Of a stretch of DNA of 64,000 nt, positions 55,753-64,000 are shown piece after piece; position 1 is the first letter of the stretch; every line of letters begins with the position of its first letter. The position numbers were made by a program, and so were the translations under genes. The notes beneath the pieces are model-generated. The model worked only from the letters and a program-made list of their open reading frames with translations, was not told the origin of the DNA and did not search any database. Location: positions 186,001 through 250,000 of the forward strand of contig NZ_VCLB01000008.1 of NCBI RefSeq assembly GCF_005924265.1. The letters run 5' to 3'. This stretch comes from Martelella lutilitoris (lineage in GTDB: Bacteria; Pseudomonadota; Alphaproteobacteria; Rhizobiales; Rhizobiaceae).

Positions 55753-56589
55753 ATGATATCCGCACGGGATTTGACAGCACACGAGGCGGCCGCCCTTCTG
55801 CATTTCTACGCAGATGCCGGGGTTGACGCGCTTCTGGAAGACGCCGCCATCGACCTTGCGGCGCGCGCCGAAACGCCTGCGCCCGTGGAGAAGCGTCCGG
55901 CCGCCCCGCAGCGCGAAACGCAGGCGGCTTCCCCGGCCGCCCGTCCCGCCGCTGTCGCGCGCCCCGCCATCGGCACGACGACCATTCCGGACGACAAGGC
56001 CGTCTCCGATGCGCAGTTCGCCGCCGAAAGCGCCCGCTCGCTTGCCGAGCTCAAGACGGTTCTGGACGGGTTTTCCAGCTGCAATCTCAAACACAATGCC
56101 CGCTCCACCATCACGCTCGACGCCATGCCGGAAAGCGGCATACTGGCAATATGCGGCTATCCGGCCGGGGACGACGACCGCAACGGCGCACCGCTTGCCG
56201 GCCGCGCCGGCAGCCTCTTCGAACGCATGCTCGCTGCAATCGGCCTTTCCCGCGAGGATGTCGCCGTCACCACTGCCCTTCCCTGGCGCACGCCTGGCGA
56301 CCGCAGCCCCACCCAGTCGGAGGTGGATATCTGCCGGCCCTTCCTGAAACGCCAGATCGCGCTTGCCGAACCGCGCCATCTTCTGGTGCTCGGAAATTTC
56401 GCCAGCCGCATGCTGATCGATGCCGACAAGACGGTGTTCAACCTGCGCGGCGAATGGCACGCGCTGAATGTCGACAGCCATGCGGTCGAGGCGCTCGTGA
56501 CCTTCTCCCCGACCGAGCTTCTGGCCGCGCCCGCCAACAAGAAGCCGGCCTGGCAGGACCTTCTGTCGTTCAGGGCGCGCCTTGGCTGA
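55753..56589 (+). CDS. Degenerate family-4 uracil-DNA-glycosylase-like protein
   Basis: The 278-residue product aligns with alphaproteobacterial family-4 uracil-DNA glycosylases: FSSCNLK, a G-x-P-x-G-like GYPAGDDDRNGAP, LPWRTPGDRSPTQSEVDICRPFLKRQI and a C-terminal PAWQDLL. However, the first motif has GYPAG where family members have GEAPG, and the HPSYLLR-type catalytic motif reads FSPTELLA, so the active-site histidine is missing. It is probably not a functional uracil glycosylase. The first 70 residues are Ala/Pro-rich. Two in-frame ATGs (55729, 55753) are possible; the second gives the family-type N-terminus. Confidence 0.75.
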   Translation: MISARDLTAHEAAALLHFYADAGVDALLEDAAIDLAARAETPAPVEKRPAAPQRETQAASPAARPAAVARPAIGTTTIPDDKAVSDAQFAAESARSLAELKTVLDGFSSCNLKHNARSTITLDAMPESGILAICGYPAGDDDRNGAPLAGRAGSLFERMLAAIGLSREDVAVTTALPWRTPGDRSPTQSEVDICRPFLKRQIALAEPRHLLVLGNFASRMLIDADKTVFNLRGEWHALNVDSHAVEALVTFSPTELLAAPANKKPAWQDLLSFRARLG

Positions 56590-56749
56590 ACGCCCTCTCT
56601 TCTTGAGTGCCCAGAAAATACTCAGTTTCTGAAGGGTTAACGCCGGCATGCATGTGACGCATGGCTGCCCTACGGCAGGGACCATTGCTGGTTCCGGCCG
56701 TTTCATGGATAAGGGGACATGTCTTGGGAGGACCAACGGAACCAAGGCA

Positions 56750-56941
56750 ATGAGATACGCACAGGACATGGACGCAACCCTTATGCAGAACACGCGCTTT
56801 TCTCTCGAACTCGGACGCTCGACCAATGGCTATCACGGCCAGCGGGGCATCGACCGCGCGATCGCCAAGGGCTTTGCCAAGGCACTCGGCCATCACGATG
56901 CCAGCACGCGCCGCCCGGCAATGCGGGCCCTCGGCGCCTGA
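56750..56941 (+). CDS. Small hypothetical protein closed by a terminator
   Basis: This 63-residue frame has good GC-rich third positions and ends 38 bases before a perfect terminator, suggesting a real transcript. The sequence (for example TRFSLELGRSTNGYHGQRGIDRAIAKG) has no recognised domain. Several ATGs (56648, 56705, 56750, 56768, 56783) are in frame; 56750 follows AAGG closely and 56768 follows AGGA, so the start is unclear. A second frame (56719-56976) has worse composition. Confidence 0.5.
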   Translation: MRYAQDMDATLMQNTRFSLELGRSTNGYHGQRGIDRAIAKGFAKALGHHDASTRRPAMRALGA

Positions 56942-56979
56942 TCGGGCGACGGCGGATACGGAAATTCACGGATTGATTG

Positions 56980-57005
56980 AAAAGCCGGGATATGTCCCGG
57001 CTTTT
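56980..57005. terminator. Bidirectional terminator downstream of the small gene
   Basis: A perfect 11-bp stem (56980-56990 with 56995-57005, loop TATG) begins with AAAA and ends with TTTT, so it can act in both directions. Confidence 0.85.
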
Positions 57006-57114
57006 CTGCGTCCGGGTCCTGGCTTTGCTTCATGCTTCAAGCCAAAACGATCGATCTCTTTGTCTTGATGCATTTCGCATAACGCCAGATATTTCCATCT
57101 GACTGCACATTGCT

Positions 57115-58407
57115 CTAGTCGATGAAGGTGACTTCGACAGTGGTGCCGCTCTCGATGGCGGTGCGGATCGAAAATTTGAGCCCGAGCCTGGATGCGGCAT
57201 CCTGCGCCTCGACAAGGCATGTGTGAGAGATGCCCATCGTCAGCTCCGGCTGCTTGAACACCGCCTCAAGCTCGCTTTCGCTGAGCCCCCTGCCGATATC
57301 GGAAAATTCGGCCCTGAACCCGTCGGATTCGGAAGGCTTGAGCGTCACCCGGGCATCGCAATAGGGCGGGGAAACCGCGATCAGCCGCTCGACAAGATGA
57401 GAGAACAGCGTTGTCAGAAGCTCTTCGTCGAGCGGGTAGCCGAGACCGCCGTCGTCGATCGCCGTGGTCAGCATGACGCTTTCCGCCACCGCTTCGCCGC
57501 GATGGCGCTCAAGCGAGTCAAGCAGACACTTCGCCGGAGAGATCAGCGGGATGTCCTGCTCGCGTTCCTTTCGATCGCGCTCGGATTCGAACTCCGCGAA
57601 GATGTCGCGCCTGAGGGCTGACGCAGCCGAGACCGGAGCGACATTGGTAGCCGGCGCGCGCTCAGGCTTGTTAGCGCTGTCAGCATTCCTGATCTTTTGC
57701 TCTTCGGCGAGCGAAGGTTTCGTCATGTCAGGCGAAGCCTTGCTGAACCGGGCCTCCTTGAGATCATCAAGGGGTTCTTCCTCGGGCACTGAGGCGCTGA
57801 AAAACCCGTTCGCGATGATGCGGTGCGGCCGTGCCGGCGCCTTCTCCGGACGGCTACGCCCCGGATTCCAGGGCATGTGACCGTTGATCGTCCCGAGATG
57901 GGACGGGTTCGCCTCGGCTTGCTGCGCCCTGGGCCGGGCTGTGCGGACCGGCGACGCGGTTTCGCTTCGGCGATCCAGTTCGCTTTCGCTCACCCGCGGC
58001 ATGGCAGCGGTCCGTCGCGGACGCTCCTGTTGCGCGGCCGGACGGGAGATCACCACGCAAACGGCATCGCGGTGGCGCATTCGGGCGAGAGAAAGCTGCG
58101 AGCGCCCTTGCGGCCCGACGGCGAACTCGGCCGAGACTTCCTCGAGCCGGCTGCCCGGCTCATCGGAGAGCACGCGCGTCATCGCCCGATCGATTTCCTG
58201 GCCATCAGCCCGCGAAAACCATGAGGTCAGCGCCGTTCCGCAGACATCGGCCTCATCCGCCCGAAGCAGCGAAAGGGCGGCGGCATTGGCGATCTCGATC
58301 GTGCCATTGGGGTCGACCAGCAAGATACATTCAGGCGCCCGGTTGAGTGTCTGAACCACCGGTCTGTTTTCAGCTGTCTGAGGCAATTCGGAATTCATCA
58401 GTTGCAT
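57115..58407 (-). CDS. PAS-domain protein with a degenerate HATPase (pseudokinase)
   Basis: The 430-residue protein starts with a PAS-like domain (about residues 20-130, ECILLVDPNGTIEIANAAALSLL). A long low-complexity middle follows. The last 100 residues resemble an HATPase domain, with LLTTLFSHLVERLI in the place of the N box and FSDIGRGLSESELEAVF in the place of DxGxG. The N-box asparagine reads His, and I find no phospho-acceptor histidine domain, so classical kinase activity is unlikely. It may be a sensor-adaptor. The gene stands alone, divergent from nothing obvious, and is followed by a gap. Confidence 0.65.
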   Translation of the reverse strand: MQLMNSELPQTAENRPVVQTLNRAPECILLVDPNGTIEIANAAALSLLRADEADVCGTALTSWFSRADGQEIDRAMTRVLSDEPGSRLEEVSAEFAVGPQGRSQLSLARMRHRDAVCVVISRPAAQQERPRRTAAMPRVSESELDRRSETASPVRTARPRAQQAEANPSHLGTINGHMPWNPGRSRPEKAPARPHRIIANGFFSASVPEEEPLDDLKEARFSKASPDMTKPSLAEEQKIRNADSANKPERAPATNVAPVSAASALRRDIFAEFESERDRKEREQDIPLISPAKCLLDSLERHRGEAVAESVMLTTAIDDGGLGYPLDEELLTTLFSHLVERLIAVSPPYCDARVTLKPSESDGFRAEFSDIGRGLSESELEAVFKQPELTMGISHTCLVEAQDAASRLGLKFSIRTAIESGTTVEVTFID

Positions 58408-58621
58408 CCGTTTGTCCAGTCGAGCGTTTCAGCGCCGGGACGGGTCCAATTCAAATCATCTGTCACGGCGATGGCCGGGCACGTCGTGTGCGGGCATCAA
58501 GACAAGCATGATAAGCCCGCGAGGTAAATCGCATATTAAACGCCAAACCCAGCACATATTGGGCACATTCGACGCCGAGGCGGCATTTTACCAAAAATGG
58601 TCTGACGCGATATTGTAACGA

Positions 58622-59470
58622 CTAATCTATCAGGTCTCCGGTCGCGAATGCAAACGCCTCATCGAGGTGGTGCGACTTGACCGCCTGCCAACGGCAATAT
58701 TCGGCGATAAAAGCGCCATCGACCCACATGGCGCTTTCAAACGGCCGTCCGCTCCAGCCGATCGCGCCGACATTGACGACCTTGCGCAGGATGCGCTGCA
58801 GATGCGTGCGCGAGATCAGGATCCGCTTCGCCATTTCCCGAGCATTGAGGGCCGGGATCAGATAGCGCCCCTCTTCCGGCCGCTCGCGACCGACCATAAC
58901 GATGATGTTGTCCATCACCAAACCGCCCGAAATCGATTTCTGCAGAAGAGCGACGCGCGGCGGCGGTTCGCGCCAGGCGGCATCGTGCAGACAAGCCAGA
59001 GCGAGACGCGGCTGGATGACCGGGATCATCTCGGCGTGCGCAGCCAAGGCCGCCGCCCGGTCCTGTCCATCGATTGCGTCCAGCATCATGAGATTGGCGG
59101 CAAGCCATTGCCCGATGGCCACATAGACCGGACGCGTCGGTTCGAAATAGCGCGGCCTGAGGCTGTCGCGCTCGGGATCCGGCCGTAAAAATCCATAGGT
59201 GAGCGATTCATCGACATAGTCGCGAATGGTGTTCGGGCTGGCGACCTTGAACGGCTTCAACGCCTCGATCAGGCTGTTGACCGTCAGGCCTTCGTGTCCG
59301 CCCCAGTAGAGGGCAAGCGCCGCTTGGGAAATCAGCCAACGGCGCTGCGAACCGAAATTCGCGCCGAGGCGCTGGTTTTCCTGGTAAACGCCGGCAAGCC
59401 TTTCGCCGTAAAGCGAAAGTGATGGGAGAAAGGCGGGATGTTGCGCGATCGTTTCTGCGGAAAGCGGCAT
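58622..59470 (-). CDS. Unknown protein, possibly with two winged-helix segments
   Basis: I do not recognise a family. The 282-residue product has a helix-rich N-terminal half with LTVNSLIEALKPFKVASPNTIRDYVDESLTYGFL, which reads like a winged helix, and a second helix-turn-helix-like stretch (ALNAREMAKRILISRTHLQRILRKVV). No export signal or membrane helix appears. Two DNA-binding-like elements would suit a transcription factor, but that is inference from helix patterns. It lies between the PAS protein and the divergent MFS gene. Confidence 0.7.
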   Translation of the reverse strand: MPLSAETIAQHPAFLPSLSLYGERLAGVYQENQRLGANFGSQRRWLISQAALALYWGGHEGLTVNSLIEALKPFKVASPNTIRDYVDESLTYGFLRPDPERDSLRPRYFEPTRPVYVAIGQWLAANLMMLDAIDGQDRAAALAAHAEMIPVIQPRLALACLHDAAWREPPPRVALLQKSISGGLVMDNIIVMVGRERPEEGRYLIPALNAREMAKRILISRTHLQRILRKVVNVGAIGWSGRPFESAMWVDGAFIAEYCRWQAVKSHHLDEAFAFATGDLID

Positions 59471-59696
59471 TGTTCTTATAGGCTTGTCGGCGCTGTTGTG
59501 CCGGAAGCTGCGCTGCCTCCGGCCTTGAGGTTGGGAGCGACCCTACTGGATAGCGGCGGGAAAATACAGACGCAAAAAACGCCCGCGGGCGGTTGCGGGC
59601 AGGTCTTTTAAACCCTATAGCGCCGGAAGTCGCCGCGCTGGCCGTGCTTCCGGCGGAAACCTGAGAAACGCAAAAACACCGCAGCGAGCGAAAACC

Positions 59697-60959
59697 ATGT
59701 TTGCCAGTCTCGTCTCCATCACCTCCCTGATGCTCTCCACCATGCTGATGATGGTCGGCTACGGACTGATGAACTATCTCGTCCCGGTGCGCTCAGTCGC
59801 CGAAGGCTGGTCCTCCTTCCTGATTTCGGTGATCGCGACCGGCTATACGGTGGGCTTCACCGTGTCATGCATCGTCACCCCGAAACTGGTGCTGCGGGTT
59901 GGCCATGTCCGCGTGTTCGGCGCCCTGATCACGCTGCTGACGGCCTCGATCCTTGCCAGTTCGCTGCTCGTTGACTGGCATGCCTGGATCGCCTTCCGCG
60001 CGATCTCCGGTTTCGCCGTCGCCGGCTGCTATCTGGTGATCGAAAGCTGGCTGAACGAACGCGTGACGAACGAGACCCGCGGCTCGGTCTTTTCGATCTA
60101 CATGATGGTGACGCTTGCCGGTTCGATCGGCGGTCAGTATCTCGTGCCGCTTGGCGACCCGCTCAATACGACGCTGTTCATCGTCTGCGGCATCGTCTTC
60201 GCCGTCGCCATTCTTCCGACGGCGCTCTCGACCGCGCAATCGCCCGCGCCGATCGCGCAGGTTCAGTTCGGGCTCGGCAAGCTTTACCGGCGCTCGCCGG
60301 TTGCCGCCGTCGGAGCGGTTCTCGCCGGGATCCTGTCCGGCACCTGGGCGAGCCTCGGCGGCGTCTACACCACGCAGAGCGGCTTCACCACCGGCCAGGG
60401 CGCCACGCTGCTTGCCTTCGTGCTTGCCGGCGGCGCGCTCGGGCAGATCCCGATCGGGCGCATCTCGGACCTCACCGACCGGCGTTATGTGATGATCGCC
60501 TGCGGCGTGATCGGCGTCGTTGCCGCCTGCGCCATGTTCTTCATGTCGCCGGACACGCCGCGCCTGCTCTACGGCACGGCCTTCATCGTCGGCTCGATGC
60601 TCTATCCGATCTACGCGCTCAACGTCGCCCACGCCAATGACCGCGCCGATCCGAGCGAATATGTGACGATTTCGAGCTCGCTCATGGTGCTTTACGGCCT
60701 CGGCACCGTCGCCGGCCCCCTGATCGGCGGCGGCGCGATGGAGCTTGCCGGTCCGCGCGGACTGATGCTCTATCTGTCGATCGGTTTCGCCATCTACGCG
60801 GCCTATGCCGCCTGGCGCGTCATGAAGGGCAATCCGACGGTCGCCCCGGACGAGCGCACTGACTTCCACGCGATCGCCGTGCCGATGCGCGGTACGGACC
60901 CGGCAGGCAGCATCGCTGTGGATTACGAGACCGACTACGATCCCGCCCAGAGCGAATAG
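59697..60959 (+). CDS. MFS transporter (YcaD-like)
   Basis: The 420-residue protein has 12 predicted membrane helices and the MFS-type loops RVGHVRVFGALIT and GRISDLTDRRYVM. The order of helices and VIESWLNERVTNETRG fit the YcaD/AraJ-like group of putative exporters. Specificity is unknown. A 40-residue polar tail follows the last helix. It is convergent with the EamA gene; the stops are only five bases apart. Confidence 0.86.
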   Translation: MFASLVSITSLMLSTMLMMVGYGLMNYLVPVRSVAEGWSSFLISVIATGYTVGFTVSCIVTPKLVLRVGHVRVFGALITLLTASILASSLLVDWHAWIAFRAISGFAVAGCYLVIESWLNERVTNETRGSVFSIYMMVTLAGSIGGQYLVPLGDPLNTTLFIVCGIVFAVAILPTALSTAQSPAPIAQVQFGLGKLYRRSPVAAVGAVLAGILSGTWASLGGVYTTQSGFTTGQGATLLAFVLAGGALGQIPIGRISDLTDRRYVMIACGVIGVVAACAMFFMSPDTPRLLYGTAFIVGSMLYPIYALNVAHANDRADPSEYVTISSSLMVLYGLGTVAGPLIGGGAMELAGPRGLMLYLSIGFAIYAAYAAWRVMKGNPTVAPDERTDFHAIAVPMRGTDPAGSIAVDYETDYDPAQSE

Positions 60960-60963
60960 GGTC

Positions 60964-61911
60964 TCAGCTAGGGTTTTGCGAGGAGGAAACGCGGCGGATC
61001 TTCCGCCGTTCCAGCCCCAGCCTGTGCTCGCGGAAGATGATGAAGATGCCGGCGCCGACGACGAAGACGGAGCCGGCGATCGTGTTCAGCGTCGGGATCT
61101 CGCCGAAGACGAACAACGAAATCAGAATGCCGAAAATGATCGAGCTGTAGTCGAATGGCGCGATCGTCGAGGCATCTGCGAAGCGATAGCTCTCGGTCAT
61201 CATGATCTGGCCGACGCCGCCGAAGAGACCCGAAAGAATGAGCAGGACGAGCGGCCAGAAGCCCAGCGAGGCCCAGCCGAAGGGCAGCGTCGCAAGCGAC
61301 AGCAGCGCGGCAAAGGTCGAGAAATAGAGCACGATCGTCGGGCCCTTCTCGGTCACCAGTAGGCGACGGACCTGGATCATCGCCAGCGCGCCAAGCGCCG
61401 CGCCCGCTAGAACAAGCACGACGGCAAGCGCCTCTTCCGAGCCGATGCCGCCCTGGCGAAACAGCGTGAGCTTGGGCCAGGAGATGATCATCACGCCAAA
61501 GAGCCCGACGCCGACGGCCGACCAGCGATAGATACGCACCACCTCGCCCAGAAGCAGGGCGGCAAAGACGACCGAGAGCAACGGCAGCGCATAGCCGAGG
61601 GCGATCACCTCGGGCAACGGCAAGTGCATCAGCCCGTAAAACCCCATCCCCATCGAGGTGATGCCGATCAGCGAGCGCAGGAAATGTCCGACCGGGCGTT
61701 TCGTCTTGTAAGCGCCCTTTAATTCATGCCGCCAGGCAAGATAGACGATGATGGGAACGATGCCGAACAAGGAGCGGTAGAATGTGACCTGCCCCGGCGC
61801 GATCCCCTCGCCCGCGAGCTTGATGCAGGTCTGCATGCCGAGAAAGGCAAGAATCGAGGACAGTTTGAGAATGATGCCGCGCAACGGGTTGGCATTGGTT
61901 TCAAAGGGCAT
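60964..61911 (-). CDS. EamA/DMT family transporter
   Basis: The 315-residue protein is a drug/metabolite transporter with about ten helices in two repeats, the second containing ALGALAMIQVRRL and FDYSSIIFGILISLFVFGEIP, which is the EamA-type end motif. The exported compound is unknown. The ATG at 61911 is the natural start, though its ribosome site is weak. It is divergent from pepN across 189 bases. Confidence 0.87.
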   Translation of the reverse strand: MPFETNANPLRGIILKLSSILAFLGMQTCIKLAGEGIAPGQVTFYRSLFGIVPIIVYLAWRHELKGAYKTKRPVGHFLRSLIGITSMGMGFYGLMHLPLPEVIALGYALPLLSVVFAALLLGEVVRIYRWSAVGVGLFGVMIISWPKLTLFRQGGIGSEEALAVVLVLAGAALGALAMIQVRRLLVTEKGPTIVLYFSTFAALLSLATLPFGWASLGFWPLVLLILSGLFGGVGQIMMTESYRFADASTIAPFDYSSIIFGILISLFVFGEIPTLNTIAGSVFVVGAGIFIIFREHRLGLERRKIRRVSSSQNPS

Positions 61912-62100
61912 GGATGACGCGATCTGGTGTTCGGTTAGGCGGCGGCGACGGCCACGGAAATCATGCCCTCCTTACGCCAGTTCCCGCGTCCATGTACAGA
62001 TTTCATGAAAATCCGGCGAAGCATTTGCATTTTTCGGCCTCGGGCGCTTTGTTGTGCATCGATCGGCCGCGCCGAAGATAACGATTTGAAGAGGAAGCCC

Positions 62101-64000
62101 ATGCAAGCGGACAAGAACCGGACCGTTTACCTGAAGGACTATCGGCCGACCGATTTCATCATCGAGACCGTCGACCTGGTGTTCGACCTCGGCGAGACGA
62201 TGACGACGGTGGGGAGCCAGATCCGCATGCGCCGCAGGCCCGGCGCGGACCCTTCCGCCCCGCTGATCTTCGACGGCGATGGCCTTGCGCTTTCCGGGCT
62301 CGCGCTTGACGGCAAGCCGCTGTTGCCCGAGCGCTATGACAGCAACGCCAACAGGCTGACGATCCGCGACCTGCCCGAGGACGGCGCCTTCACGCTGACG
62401 ATCAAGACGCGAATCAACCCGACCGCGAACAGCCAGCTTCTGGGCCTCTACCGGACCAACGGCATCTACTCCACCCAGTGCGAGGCCGAGGGCTTCCGCC
62501 GCATCACCTATTTCTACGACCGGCCCGACGTGCTGGCGGTCTACACGGTGACCATCATCGCCGACGAGAAGACCTGCCCGCTCCTGCTTTCAAACGGCAA
62601 CCTGGTTGAAGAACAGAGGCTCGACGACGGCCGGCATATGGCCAGGTGGCACGACCCCTTCCCCAAGCCGTCCTACCTCTTCGCGCTGGTCGCCGGCGAC
62701 CTTTCGATGATCGAGGACAGGTTCAAGACCATGTCGGGCCGCGACGTGACGCTTCGGATCTATGTCGAGCACGGCAAGGCCGGACGCGCCGGCTATGCCA
62801 TGGATTCGCTCAAGCGCGCGATGAAGTGGGACGAGGAACGCTTCGGGCGCGAATACGACCTCGACATCTTCATGATCGTCGCCGTCTCCGATTTCAACAT
62901 GGGCGCGATGGAGAACAAGGGGCTCAACATTTTCAATGACCGGCTGATCCTGGCGGACCCGGAAACGGCGACCGACGACGATTATGCCCGGATCGAGGCC
63001 GTGGTGGCGCATGAATATTTCCACAACTGGACCGGCAACCGCATCACCTGCCGCGACTGGTTCCAGTTGAGCCTGAAGGAAGGTCTGACGGTCTACCGCG
63101 AGCATGAATTCTCCGCCGACGAGCGCTCGCGTCCGGTCGTGCGGGTGGAGGAAGTGAAGTTCCTGCGCGCCCACCAGTTTCCGGAAGACGGCGGGCCGCT
63201 CGCCCACCCGGTGCGCCCGACGGAATATGTCGAGATCGACAATTTCTACACCACGACGGTCTACGAGAAGGGCTCGGAGGTCTCGCGCATGATCGCCACG
63301 CTTCTGGGGCCGGAGGGCTTTCGCAAGGGGCTCGACCTGTTCTTCGAACGCCATGACGGCGGCGCGGTGACCATCGAGGACTATCTGACGTGCTTCGAAG
63401 AGGCGACGGGCCATGACCTGACCCATTTCGCCCTTTGGTACCACCAGGCCGGAACGCCGGTGATCTCGGTTGACAGCGCCTATGACGAGGAGAAAGCCGA
63501 GCTGAGGCTGACGCTCGGCCAGAAGACGCCGGCGACGCCGGGCCAACGGATCAAGAAGCCACTGCATATCCCGCTGAGGGTCGGCCTCATCGGCCCCAAC
63601 GGCGACGACATGGAAGCATCGGCAATCAGCGGCGGCGCGCATCGCAAGGACGTGCTGGAGCTCACGCAGGACGAGCAGACCTTCGTCTTTGAAGGGATCG
63701 GCGCGCGGCCCGCCATCTCGGTCAATCGCGACTTTTCCGCGCCGGTGCGGGTTCGCTTCGACCAGTCGCGCGAGGACCGGCTGCGCATCGCGGGAGCGGA
63801 GACCGATCTGGTCGCCCGCTGGGACACCGTCAATGCGCTGGCGCTCGAGGCGCTGGTCAGGGCGGCGGAAAACGTCAAGGCAGGACAACCGGTGACGGTG
63901 GATGCGGGTCTGAGCGCGGTCCTTGTCGCCACGGCGGAAGACGAAACGCTCGAACCCGCCTTCCGCGCCCTGGCGCTCGCACTGCCGAGCGAACTCGATA
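62101..64000 (+). CDS. pepN: Aminopeptidase N, N-terminal two thirds (truncated by window edge)
   Basis: PepN is the main M1-family zinc aminopeptidase of the cytoplasm. The open frame runs off the right edge after about 633 codons, of about 880 expected. It begins MQADKNRTVYLKDYRPTDF after a GAGGAAG site. The substrate-anchoring motif MGAMENKGLNIFND and the zinc site HEYFHNW (His304) with the downstream glutamate in SLKEGLTVY are intact, followed by the EHEFSADERSRPV segment typical of the E. coli-type PepN group. Confidence 0.95.
   Translation, partial: MQADKNRTVYLKDYRPTDFIIETVDLVFDLGETMTTVGSQIRMRRRPGADPSAPLIFDGDGLALSGLALDGKPLLPERYDSNANRLTIRDLPEDGAFTLTIKTRINPTANSQLLGLYRTNGIYSTQCEAEGFRRITYFYDRPDVLAVYTVTIIADEKTCPLLLSNGNLVEEQRLDDGRHMARWHDPFPKPSYLFALVAGDLSMIEDRFKTMSGRDVTLRIYVEHGKAGRAGYAMDSLKRAMKWDEERFGREYDLDIFMIVAVSDFNMGAMENKGLNIFNDRLILADPETATDDDYARIEAVVAHEYFHNWTGNRITCRDWFQLSLKEGLTVYREHEFSADERSRPVVRVEEVKFLRAHQFPEDGGPLAHPVRPTEYVEIDNFYTTTVYEKGSEVSRMIATLLGPEGFRKGLDLFFERHDGGAVTIEDYLTCFEEATGHDLTHFALWYHQAGTPVISVDSAYDEEKAELRLTLGQKTPATPGQRIKKPLHIPLRVGLIGPNGDDMEASAISGGAHRKDVLELTQDEQTFVFEGIGARPAISVNRDFSAPVRVRFDQSREDRLRIAGAETDLVARWDTVNALALEALVRAAENVKAGQPVTVDAGLSAVLVATAEDETLEPAFRALALALPSELD

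Noticed and set aside
56719-56976. Alternative 85-codon frame overlapping the small gene at 56750
   Set aside because: Its start has a fair AAGGGGAC site, but composition is Arg/Pro-rich as expected for an off-frame reading, while the other frame has the normal third-position GC bias.
62590-63888. 432-codon minus-strand ORF at the right edge
   Set aside because: Antisense of pepN, whose plus-strand frame is open to the window end and has full M1 motifs.

Overview
The window looks like a stretch of the main chromosome of a rhizobial alphaproteobacterium (order Hyphomicrobiales/Rhizobiales). The evidence is the GC-rich coding sequence, the four-gene aapJQMP amino-acid transporter, a sequence that matches the alpha-r14 (NfeR1-type) small RNA pattern, two RIME-like intergenic palindromic elements, two DUF1127 mini-proteins, and many rhizobial families (DUF3126, DUF1489, DUF599, DUF1624). 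A Rhizobiaceae or Martelella-like genus would fit, but that is inference. I see no rRNA, tRNA, IS transposase, phage or CRISPR. Almost everything is ordinary core genome, and genes are dense on both strands.

Layout. 1-0.6 kb: tail of an EAL phosphodiesterase. 0.6-6.4 kb: pyrG, secG and tpiA on the minus strand, then parE divergently. 6.9-12.1 kb: patatin-like lipase, membrane alpha/beta hydrolase, L,D-transpeptidase, FMN reductase and a CitE-like protein. 12-16 kb: nitroreductase/flavin-reductase pair, then an exported protein followed by two tandem family-25 glycosyltransferases. 16-20 kb: thrS, an Omp25-type porin, an Lrp/AsnC regulator and a UDG-like protein. 20-26 kb: membrane histidine kinase, GNAT, dgkA, divergent cobT and cobS, aspartic protease, sulfite-exporter-type permease. 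27-33 kb: DUF3126, cysE, hydrolase, zf-CHCC protein, monooxygenase, SH3 protein, metC. 33-37.5 kb: the aapJQMP operon. 37.8-42.3 kb: DUF1489, sdaA, a 33-codon membrane micro-ORF, DUF599, DUF1624 and a MerR regulator. 42.4-47 kb: mgtE and a GGDEF-EAL protein. 47.1-48.2 kb: the sRNA and two DUF1127 genes. 48.3-56.6 kb: HisC-like aminotransferase, GST, amn, lipid kinase, ETF-ubiquinone oxidoreductase, an atypical SDR and a degenerate family-4 UDG. 56.7-64 kb: a small gene, a degenerate PAS/HATPase protein, an unknown protein, MFS and EamA transporters, and the first two thirds of pepN.

How the genes work together. Sulfur and amino-acid metabolism recurs (cysE, metC, sdaA, aapJQMP, TauE/SafE-type exporter). 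The lower cobalamin-loop genes cobT and cobS are divergent neighbours. c-di-GMP turnover is represented by two EAL proteins. Envelope functions (L,D-transpeptidase, glycosyltransferases, porin, dgkA) are scattered.

The least ordinary places are the three-hairpin sRNA with anti-Shine-Dalgarno loops at 47.18-47.31 kb, the micro-ORF with its own ribosome site and terminator at 39.9-40.0 kb, an orphan terminator suggesting an unannotated RNA at 26.7-26.95 kb, the RIME-like element framed by a 19-bp direct repeat at 51.75-51.99 kb, and three proteins that have lost hallmark catalytic residues between 54.9 and 58.4 kb.
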